From: Apostichopus japonicus
Lineage: Eukaryota; Echinodermata; Holothuroidea; Aspidochirotida; Stichopodidae
Assembly: GCF_037975245.1 (NCBI RefSeq)
Contig: NC_092576.1
Location: 42,505,111 to 42,569,110, forward strand
Direction of reading: 5' to 3'
Length of the DNA: 64,000 nucleotides
Part shown: positions 55,044 to 64,000 of the stretch, one piece after another
How positions within the stretch are numbered: the stretch's first letter is position 1
How the letters are laid out: each line of letters begins with the position of its first letter
Notes under the pieces: model-generated
Databases searched by the model: none
Seen by the model: the letters and a program-made list of their open reading frames with translations, nothing else
What the model was told of the DNA's origin: nothing
Position numbers and translations under genes: made by a program

Positions 55044-56005
55044 ATGGCGGATCCAGAACCAATTGCGGCAACCGAAGTTCAAAGTGATAATGGTTCTTCA
55101 CTAGGCAGTGAAATTGGGCTATAATTAGAGTGCCCTTTCTCATATTCGAAGCAGAGAGTGAAGGCGATGATCATTCCAATATTGAACCGAACGTTGAGGG
55201 TGGAGCGGAGGTGTTAGAACCGTATCAGTTCGAGCCTGTTAAACGAGCCGAAATTGAAGCTCCACAACATATCGAAGAAGAAATCCGTTCGAAACCATTG
55301 CAAGGAACATACAACGTGGTAAGAATTTATTAACGAAGCATTTAAAAACAAAATCCAGTCCATTTTGTGCATGTCTTGTTGGAATTCGCGGAACACCCTA
55401 AACCGTATTGTGCGTTGTGTTACGGTAACTTACAACCCATATGTAGAGTGTGTAGTACTAGTAGGGTTGTTGCATACTGAAAGTTTGGCTCGGGGATGTA
55501 AGTTGCATTATGCAGCCATGCTAGGTAGGCATATGTGTTATTTCATACTCATTATTACTTGGCTAGTACTTTGGCCTGGAGTTTTGCAAATCAATTTTCT
55601 GAAACAAAAGAATGTTTCATGATACACGGAAGGTGTAAAATCTCAACAAATGTAACCATAACTGTACATTGTATGCCTGCTTGTTATTGTGGACATCATG
55701 GCCAACATTAATACATTTTGAACTTTCATAAATTTCTTCCCAGGCAGTACAGATACATAGCCTACGGTCAACAGGTTCAATGATACTTGGGGTTCCTAGC
55801 AAGACACGTCAGGGTTGTGCTACCATCATGTGCAGTCCAAAGGATCAGAAGTGATTTTCCAGCCAATGGTCATTACACTGGATTCAAGTTGCCAGGAGAA
55901 AACTCATTGTATAGGAAGCCTTGGTTGAGAAATTCCTCCAGGAACACCTTTTCTAAACTACAATTGTGTTGGATTATCAATCCGTCAGGGTTCCCTCAGT
56001 GTTGA
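55044..56005 (+). pseudogene. Decayed gene with P2X7 C-terminal (ballast)-like domain
   Basis: It starts MADPEPIAATEVQSDNGSS and meets a TAA at 55122-55124. The next frame is acidic and contains LEPYQFEPV (about 55217-55243). After an acceptor at 55743 the last exon reads YRYIAYGQQVQ-stop-YLGFLARHVRVVLPSC, then CAVQRIRSDFP and HYTGFKLP. The arrangement (PYxFEP near the start; YRxxAYxQ, RHVRVVLPSC and IRxxFP at the end) is that of the zinc-binding P2X7 C-terminal-like proteins, common as stand-alone genes in fish and invertebrates, as I recall them. An in-frame TGA sits where the family usually has Trp. The middle cysteine-rich part is not readable, so the copy is dead. Confidence 0.6.
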
Positions 56006-57302
56006 TATATTGAAATTCAAGACTTTTAATTCAGGATGAAAAGGTTATTTTCCAGACCCAACATCAACAATGAAAGAAAAGGCATGTTTTGAAGCATTTG
56101 GACACAAGTATTGGCGTGACCGTGATGTCATATAATATGTGCATAAGGGAACGGGCATTGACCTTTTTAGGGGCATTTACCTCCCAGATGTTTGATTCGT
56201 ACCTTTAATCTGGAAGCCAAAATATCCATATCACCAATGATATTTGACAGAAAAGTCATAATAAAGACCAATGGAGGCAGCAGAACTCTTGAATGTTTAG
56301 ACTTTGTTTCTTCAGCAGCAGTTGGTTTGTTTTGTAGTCTTTCTTCAAAAACTCAGCAGTACACCCTGTTAATGGTCTTCGATTGTTTTAATGCGTGTGA
56401 TCCTGTGTTTCACATTGCCCATCAGTGTTGTACGTGTCGTCGTGCCTGTGTAACATTTTTGCATGTGAGTTACTTCGTGCAGTGTTTCTTGGTTTAAATA
56501 ACCCTTTATTGTATTTGATTCTGGATTATTCTAATTAATTTGTCACAAAAACGATTGATAGCGATGGACATGCAACTGCTTTGTAGGCTTAAAGCAAAAA
56601 AATTCATGTAAGTTGATTTCTTTTAACCTCCTTTGATGTCACAAATTACATTAGTGTAATTTAAGAATGATAATGTTTATGGAAAGTACAGTTTTACTTT
56701 TAAGTCATATAATACAATGATTGTTGTTAATGTTAGTTCAGATTGTCCAGAATGACTGTCTAGAACTGATATTGAATAAATTTTGTTCAATGATTTAACA
56801 CTTGAACTATGTTGTGTGAATTTTTGGCTCTGTGACTTTAAAATAAATCGCTTTGAGATTTAATTAAACACCCTTTGGAATAAAATCTTTTACCTACCTA
56901 TTTTGACCCATCCCCATTACCCCCACTCCCTCCACAACATAAAAAATGGTTTTCCTGGAATAGGAATAAGAAATTATTGCTATAACTAACTGATCCAGCA
57001 TATTCCAGAAATAAATTGGGGCACTGAGATTTGTTCACAAGAAGATGTAACCCATCGCTTCTGAAGCTAACCTCATAGCTTATTAGTATACAATAGAGCA
57101 ATGAAGGGGGTGTTAATTTAGATGATACAGTAAAATCTCTTCGTCTATTGCGACTTCAGTGTAGTAACGCTAATACTATAGTACTACTAGTGCTCGGCGC
57201 GCTACCTCCTAAGGATCGCCACTTGCCCCATTGGAGGTTTCCTGTTCCCCGATATGGTCTTCAGAGTAGTTTTTTGTGGATTACTTGAGAGAAGAATGAC
57301 TC

Positions 57303-57550
57303 TTTTATGTCGAACCGTTAAAGTCCATTTGTTTTATTTCATAACAAAAAGGAGGGATCGTAGTATGCTTCCGTGAAGTGTTCGCTTCATTCGGAGCTGC
57401 ATACTGGCTAGGCCCAGTGAAATCGGCGCTGGTGTTGTGCACTAACTTGGTCATAATCGCCGTGTTTTTTTCGTCCTTCAGCCATGGATGAAGGCTAATT
57501 GCATGGGTAATGATATTTATGCAGCCCCCAACAACACAACGGACCGGCAC
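57303..57550 (-). pseudogene. Decayed THAP zinc-finger gene, first exon
   Basis: MPVRCVVGGC starts at 57550, followed by ISLHPWLKDEKN, KLVHNTSADFTGPSQYA and, near the end, YEIKQMDFNGST. The THAP pattern (Met-Pro-x-x-Cys, Cys-x4-Cys, an HPW/FPKD-type basic segment, then C..HF) is recognisable. The second half (CSS and SEHFTEAYYDP) is found only in another frame at about 57420-57355, so at least two frameshifts are present. THAP domains bind DNA and occur in P-element and Kolobok-type transposons, which fits its place near the right end of the TTAA element. Confidence 0.65.
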
Positions 57551-58259
57551 TTCTCTCGGATAGTTTACAACAGTTGTAAAACAAACGTGAAATTTCTAAC
57601 GATATAGCGTAATACAGTGGTTGTTCTCTCAGTGTAAATGTGCGTGTATATGGAACGGTATGATCGTCGCGCATCCGATACATGCCTGGGCTTTGCACGT
57701 GTGTTCCTAACATGACGTCATCATTGTCTTGTTGTGAAATCGCATTCTCAGATATCTATTTTCGGATGCGAATATTAAAACGTTAATTACTAATTAGTCC
57801 TTGAGGTTTTCAAGAAGTTGAGGATAGTTTTGAACATAGATTTTCTCATAGATTTAGAGGAAGTTACTCTCGATGAGTTGGATTTTTCGTGTCATGGCCT
57901 CTTTAAGTGCCAAGCCAATTTCAGGGCAAATTTGTCGGAGAAGACTCATTTTGAGTGATTTCATAAAATGGCCCCTAGGTGAATTACTATTTCCCCTTTT
58001 TACACTGTTCTCTATTCTAAACCACCTTCCCTCTTTTTGCATAGGTTTTGCCTCAATATCCTGGGCAATTTGTACACACTCTCTCCTACAATACCACTGA
58101 ACTACCCTAATAATAGTAAGCCTTCTCCTCTGTACCAGAGCAGACAATGGACATTTGCCTCACTCACAAGTTCACCTTCCAAAGTTGTTGCTAGCTGCTA
58201 GCTGGCTACATTCTACTTCTAGTACCATGGAGTTAAAATGACTCCTTGACTTGTTAAAA

Positions 58260-59230
58260 TCGGCGAGTGCTGATTGGCTAAAAAAGGTCTCCTATACTTT
58301 AACACAGTCAACTATACATACTCTATTGGTAATAACAAATAGGAATTTTCCTTTAACTCTCCCCAGGTTTTTGTATGAGCTTAACCACAAATGTAAACAA
58401 ACATGCAGAAACTGGGGGACAAATTAAAGGAGATTTGGCGAGAGGTGTGAGCTCAGATTTTTTTTAAAGAATGGGGATTAATTGTAATTAATTAACCATT
58501 GACCAAAAATTATTAGGCATCACCTTATCCATACACAATCCAACAATCATCAGTTCAACTTTGAATATGATCCATCCAAATCCTGGTGAAGATTAGGATA
58601 TATAATAATATTACGAAGAATGACCCACGATGACCCCCTTATTTTGACCCCCTGATTTGACCTTAATTAACTGAACACCCCCCATAACCCTCATCCCAAG
58701 GAACGCTGTGACCAAGTTTCATTATAATTAGCCATACACTGTACGAACAGAGGCAATTTGAAAATATAGGGCCGTGGCCTGGGCCACAAACTGAAAGACC
58801 CCTAGTTGACCTTTGATCTCAAATCCATGAAAAACCTGAATTCACTAATACCACAGTACTATTGTCACAAACCCTCAACATTGTACCATGGAATCTGTAG
58901 GAGAAGCATTTTGCGTATTTGCACAAAATGGCCCATTACGGCCCACACGTGACCTTTGACCCCAAATTTCGGACCACCTCTAATGGCCCCACACCCAATG
59001 GTCCTTGTGTCCAAGTTTCATGAAATTCCATTAAACACTGTGTGAGTGGGAGCGGTTTTTACCAATTGTTGACGGATAGAGTGATAGAATGATAGACGCT
59101 GCACTGTAACAATAGCTCCCACCAGCATGCTGGTATGAGCTGAAAAGAAAATGATTATCACATTTACATAAGGCCCCCCAAAAAATTGTTTGCTTGCCGT
59201 CATCCGCCGCGCCTAAATTCCGAAAAATGA
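58260..59230. repeat. Dispersed-repeat-like block with TGACCTTTGACCCC motifs
   Basis: It holds TGACCTTTGATCTC (58807-58820) and TGACCTTTGACCCC (58950-58963), and CCAAGTTTCAT twice (about 58712 and 59010), then a TGTTGACGGATAGAGTGATA segment and CTCCCACCAGCATGCTGG. I recall this combination as a widespread non-coding repeat in aquatic invertebrate genomes but cannot name it. No coding sequence. Confidence 0.5.
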
Positions 59231-59234
59231 GGGG

Positions 59235-61250
59235 CAGATTTCTTTAAAAGATAACAAAATGGAACTCTTTCTTGGTTGATTTTGAAAAACGAGAAGGAAT
59301 GGGCTTTAATAAGTAAATAAAGCTGGTGAGCTTGACCTCCACGGAACTACAATATTTTAATCACAGATCTCACTCCAATTAAAGATCCATTCAATACCAA
59401 GCCACAAACTTGGCAGCAAATGAGTGGTCTTTAGTGTACATATTTATCATTTTTTTTACATAAAAATAGGTCTTCTGTAACAAATGGTAATGGGAAGCCG
59501 GAAACACACGTTAACGGCGGATATTAAAGCAATTTTTCATGTGTACACAGATGGGCAGCAGAAACAAGATTTTCCGTTGTGTTGCGCAATCTTTAACTTC
59601 GCGGGATTTTCCATTATATTGCGCAATCTTCATATCCGCGGAATTGTTACGTATGGAAACGATTAATCATTAATCGTTCGAATAATGCGTAGCGATTACC
59701 GAATAGTCAACTATTCGTACATCAACAGCCCTATAGCCTACTATTTGCATATTAGAGCGCAGGCTAGGCATTCAGCGATATCACTTTTACTGGTTATAGT
59801 AACACCTAGGGTTCGCATTATTAGCAGCGAAATGGGGGAATTGCGCAATCTGAGGCTGTGCTCCCGCGCCAACCCCCCATCCCCCCCCCCCCCCGTAGCG
59901 CCGCCACTGCAGACAGTAAAATTAGACGTAGGCCTAACATATTTTTTTCAATGGACAATTGGAGATCGCGAAATTATCGGCACTAACGATTATTCGCTAC
60001 AGTTCTTTTGTTTATCGTAATTGCTACAAAACGAACGAATAACAGTTTATCGTTAATTGCCAACAGCCCTACACTGCACTACCTACATTGTACAAATGAT
60101 CATTCCAAATACACCTTGAACAATTGGAGTACAGTAAAGAAGACTAAAGAGGGATTATAAAAAAAAAAAACATTTCTATTTCATTCATGTACTGAGTTAA
60201 TGCTCACTTATCACTCCTCCCTAACTCCTCATGCCTTTGGTAATTTGTATTTGCCTCCTCCCCACCCCTCCACCACGCAGTTCACACAGTTCAAACTACC
60301 AACCCCCTTGTGTGGGACGTCATCTATGAGTGCCCCCTAATCACTGGTAAAAAGTTGATTATTCAACATTTTTGGCATCAACTATGAACCAGTCTGATAA
60401 AAATCATATTCATGACATGTCTTTATGACTGAAATTCACAGTACTGTTTTCATCGGTACAAGTTATGATACTAAAATTCCCACAGCGTGCCATGTAATTT
60501 CTCCATTCATCTTCATCCTTAGCTAAACTGTCATTTTTTGATATTATTTCCTAACAAAATGAAGATACAGGTCAAAACACACACAAATTGGCTCTTGCGC
60601 TACACAGTTAAGGACCCTCTCGGAGTGCCGTGAGCGCTATGTTCCGTTATGATAATGTCAAATATTTGTGTAGTTATATGCAACTAAACAATTATCGTTT
60701 GGGATTTAGGGAACAAGTACTTAAAGAAACATTTTTTTCACTTAGCAAAAGCCATTATTTGTACGCTATCTCGCTGTAGGTATGTGTGTGCTCACCGGCA
60801 GAAATCCGGTGAATGCTGACAAGTGACGTCAGCACGCGCTGCCCTATTGTAATTATTTTCTCAAATTTCACAACCTGAGCCTTTGTAACTAGCCTAAATA
60901 AGATAATTTACATGAGTTGATCATTTTATTGATGCATGCAAGCGGATCTGATAGAGGCTAGTGATGGATAAACTAGTGCTACTATTCCTTTAGTACTACT
61001 AGTACTATGTTAGCATATTAAAGAAATTTAGAAATAACCTACGATTTGTTAATACTATTAACTATTATTCTCACCAGTTTGTCAAGTATACTATATGACA
61101 AAGTAGAATTCAGCCTAGCTAGTTCAATCCAAATCTCAAGTTCGAATAGTTCATATAATAGACCGAGAATATCGTTTGAATTTGAAAAAAATTCACTTTA
61201 TACCAAAGGCAAGGGCGATATTCACTATAGACTAGTAGTACTAGTAGTAC
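59235..61250. other. Intergenic with decayed repeat ends
   Basis: ATTCGTACATCAACAGCCCTA (59716 on) and GCCAACAGCCCTA (about 60059 on) look like right ends of elements whose inverted left end would be TAGGGCTGTTG. AATCATTAATCGTTCGAATA lies at about 59666. CCGCCACTG at about 59900 is a possible solitary hAT-type end. No gene was recognised. Confidence 0.35.
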
Positions 61251-61254
61251 AGGC

Positions 61255-61596
61255 CAGTGGCGTAGGAAGGTACTTTTTGAGTGGGGGGGGGGGCTGAAGA
61301 CTGATGGCCGGCCTGGGGGAAGGGTCTTTGGATTTTTTTTGCATTTCCAGGTGGCCTCAGATGCAATTTGGTGCAATATAGCACACTTCAACACCCACTC
61401 CATTTTGTAAACTTAATTTTGTATTTTCACCTGGCCTAAGGTGCAATTTGGTGCTCCTAATGAGATTTTTTTCTCATTTGGAAATGAAAAAGGGGTTTTC
61501 TGACTTGCGAACCGGGGGGCGGAATGATACTTCCGCCCTCCACATTTTTCACTGGGGGGGCTGGCGCCCCCCAGCCCCCCGGTTCCTACGCCCTTG
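61255..61596 (+). mobile_element. hAT-like family A, copy 3 (342 bp), exact 8-bp duplication
   Basis: It starts CAGTGGCGTAGGAAGGTAC and ends GGTTCCTACGCCCTTG. GTACAGGC occurs exactly on both sides (61247-61254 and 61597-61604). Confidence 0.93.
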
Positions 61597-62416
61597 GTAC
61601 AGGCCAACGCCGCACCTTGGCGGGAAAACTTACTTCGAATAGCCTAATTAACAGAGCAGAAAAGCCTAGGCTTAAGTTTGCCCCGATAACAGCGTCATGC
61701 AGTGTGTAGCCTAGGCTATATAGACCTAGCCTTGTGCTATTATTTAGCCAGTGAATTGTTGCACCAAATATGTACGATACGGAAAAAAAAAATCAGTGAT
61801 GTGTTTGTACGTATCGAAAGGGACAATTTCATAAAAGATTTGAACTCATTCCTTACCTTAAATAACGGCTAGCTAGTCTGAGACTGTGAACGGAATTCGG
61901 TCGACACGACGTGTGAGTACGAGTACACATGCGACGGGGTCCGGTACAGAGAATACGTATTGTAGCGGAAAGCTACGACTTTTCCTTAGTGAGATACCTT
62001 TCGCTCCCTCAGGGGTAACATCTGTTGCGCTCCGCGGAGGTAACGAGAGATGTTTATCCGGAACAGGAACTGATTACGTAATTTTGCTATATCGATGTAT
62101 TCCCGTGACTGGCATAGGCAGGCACGGCGGTGGGTGTGTGAGGCGATCCCATTGGTCGCAACTCACCGTAGTTATATATACAAGTAGTCCCTGATTGGTC
62201 TAAGCCTTTTTTTACAGTTTATGTACGGACGTGTGTAAACGGGGGTTATTTCCGGGGTATTAAATGCAGGGTTCTTTTGTAAATGAGTGAGTCAGAGGGT
62301 CGGAGAGTCGGTCGAGTGCAAGACGAGGAATTTTCCTTCCGGCGGCTCGTGGTAAAGCCTTTGATATTTGCTAAGTCCAAACAAATGTGTTTAAGCATTT
62401 TAGAGTGCCCGCATCT

Positions 62417-62690
62417 CTGCGCTGCCCGAGTCCAGCGGATTGCCCGACACCTGCGCTACCCGAGTCCAGCGGATTGCCCGACACCTGCGCTGCCCGAGTC
62501 CAGCGGATTGCCCGACCCCTGCGCTGCCCGAGTCCAGCGGATTGCCCGACCCCTGCGCTGCCCGAGTCAAGCGGATTGCCCGACCCCTGCGCTGCCCGAG
62601 TCCAGCGGATTGCCCGACACCTGCGCTGCCCGAGTCAAGCGGAATGCCCGAAGCCTGTGCTGCCCGACACCGGTGGATTGCAGACGTCTA
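62417..62690 (+). repeat. GC-rich 34-bp minisatellite
   Basis: Eight units start at 62417, 62451, 62485, 62519, 62553, 62587, 62621 and 62655 (the last degenerate), each near CTGCGCTGCCCGAGTCCAGC followed by GGATTGCCCGAC. Because 34 is not a multiple of three, the repeat is open in all three forward frames, each giving the same three peptides in rotation. It is much more GC-rich than its surroundings. Confidence 0.93.
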
Positions 62691-62699
62691 GACTGCCCG

Positions 62700-64000
62700 A
62701 CCTATGCGCAGCCCAGTCTAACTTAGCCATGTTTATCATTGGGTTGTGCCCGACCCCAGTGCGTTATATTGGGCAAATGTAAATATTGTACTATACGCTG
62801 TAGATGTAGAACGAGATGAGAAATTATACTTTTATTAATCTTACAACTCTGGTGTCTGCCTCCTGATTTAGAGTTAATCTGTACCCGTCCCCCATCTACC
62901 TCCCCTACTCTCCTCCAGTTGGTTTCGAGACAGGTTTTACACTACCAGACGTTGGCGGCGTTACAGTATGGTCAACCAGAGTGTATATAATAGCATGCAT
63001 GTCCCGCCTGCACGTTATGTATCGCAGCTAGCTAGCGGCGGTGCAGTATATACTATGACGTATACGTACGTCGTACGCGTAAAGTTGATATGAATACAGT
63101 ACACCGGCTGTTTTTGAAATTACCTGTTGACAATTGTATTTTATACTACGGAACTACTTTAAATTATACAGTAATTTTTACAGTGTAGTCTAAAAAAAAA
63201 ACGAGAAGAACTGTTTAATTTTGGTGGTTGCAGCGTTTGCTGTATCGCAGCTTTCTTATCAACAAGCGAACACAAGCGACTAAAAGAAAATGTCAAATTG
63301 AAAGAAAAATGTAATACTGGTACAATAAAAAGCGATTTAGCTAAGAATCACGTGACATATATATATTCTTAAACAATATTCGAATTTATGATCTGCAGCA
63401 AATTCGTTATGATATATGACGTTATCTTTTGTAATATCATGATAACGACAAATTTTATTGAAACCCTGGTTTTATTAGAGGTTAAAAAGAAGCTATTAAA
63501 TGATAACATATTTCTGCCTATAAAATTGAATTTTGTCGCATTGATTACAACAAGAATTAGTAATTACAACACGAAAGCTTAATTTCTCTGAAAGACCATA
63601 GGAAATAACATTTCAGCAATAAACCTGCATTTACTTACGTAGCTTAATTCCACAATTGCTATTTACCACAGTCTAGGCCGCCACTCATTTTATGAGAGGG
63701 TCGGAGTAGCATTACGGTTGTCTTCCAGCCTTGGAATTAGTTATTGTTCGTTTGTGCTCTTTATCGTTCATAAATATCTCTCAATCAGAAAAAAAAATAT
63801 TGGAATCTGTTCAGTGCACGAAACATATCGCTAATCATTCTACTTTAGAAGCAATTGGAATGTTAATAAGAAGTATACACTTACTAGGTATCTTCATCAC
63901 AGCCCTATTACAGAGGTATAGATCATTATCAGACGGAATAAGCAAATAAACTGGATGGAATTGCAAACATTGGGGGTTGTTACACCATCCCCTCCTTAAA
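62700..64000. other. Intergenic, no gene seen
   Basis: AT-rich, with palindromic TACGTACGTCGTACG-like sequence near 63062-63078. No exon or repeat family was recognised. Confidence 0.4.

Larger units (their letters stand above)
54714..57902. mobile_element. Kolobok-like element (TTAA target site) with ballast-like and THAP genes
   Basis: The left end AGTGGCCATGACACGAAAA matches the inverted right end AGAGGCCATGACACGAAAA at 18 of 19 positions. TTAA flanks both sides (54710-54713 and 57903-57906). Known: TTAA duplications, 5' purine termini and THAP proteins are features of the Kolobok superfamily. Two decayed genes point inward: a P2X7-ballast-like gene from 55044 (+) and a THAP gene from 57550 (-). 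Both starts are preceded by TGACGTCA motifs (54897-54916 and about 57713-57720). No DDE transposase was seen in its 3.2 kb. Confidence 0.78.

Noticed and set aside
57854-58147. 97-codon minus-strand frame crossing the right end of the TTAA element
   Set aside because: It straddles the element boundary and its target site and has no recognisable motif.
62283-62782. Cys/Pro/Arg-rich frames of 83-147 codons
   Set aside because: Rotating translation of the 34-bp minisatellite.

Overview
The window is eukaryotic (metazoan) genomic DNA. It is AT-rich, with short exons bounded by GT/AG introns, very long microsatellites, SINEs and many non-autonomous DNA transposons. Small secreted Ly6/uPAR proteins in tandem and a single-pass GPS-bearing membrane protein suggest a marine invertebrate, perhaps an echinoderm such as a sea cucumber. 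That assignment is inference only. No bacterial operon, CRISPR array or rRNA gene is visible.

Layout. 1-4.8 kb: the last six exons of a membrane protein with a GPS-type cleavage motif, one transmembrane helix and a short tail. One acceptor site lies in a six-copy, frame-preserving 48-bp repeat. 6.2-7.0 kb: 19-bp satellite. 9.0-9.9 kb: polypurine minisatellite. 11.0-17.1 kb: promoter, 5' UTR exon and two coding exons of a secreted 679-residue proline-rich repeat protein. 18-29 kb: gene-poor, packed with transposons, including two hAT-like elements nested in two others, several with exact 8-bp target-site duplications. 29.7 kb: tRNA-derived SINE. 30.3-37.9 kb: two tandem paralogous Ly6/uPAR genes with the same exon phases and 12-cysteine pattern, each with a large microsatellite in intron 1, and a possible exon relic between them. 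38-47 kb: intergenic DNA with decayed repeats. 47.5-50.5 kb (minus): a broken transposase-like gene with N-terminal zinc fingers. 50.9-54.4 kb: a 3.5-kb fold-back element with arms of about 1.6 kb. 54.7-57.9 kb: an element with matching termini and TTAA duplications (Kolobok-like) carrying a decayed P2X7-ballast-like gene and a decayed THAP-finger gene facing each other. 58-64 kb: dispersed repeats, a third copy of a hAT-like family and a 34-bp minisatellite.

The most unusual items are: two copies of a SINE whose 5' head matches the start of U2 snRNA, one bracketed by a 13/14-bp target-site duplication; the TTAA element combining THAP and ballast-like genes; the frame-neutral tandem multiplication of a splice acceptor; and the large fold-back element. 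Gene models come from reading splice signals and codon phase by eye. Family assignments come from memory of motifs and no database was searched.
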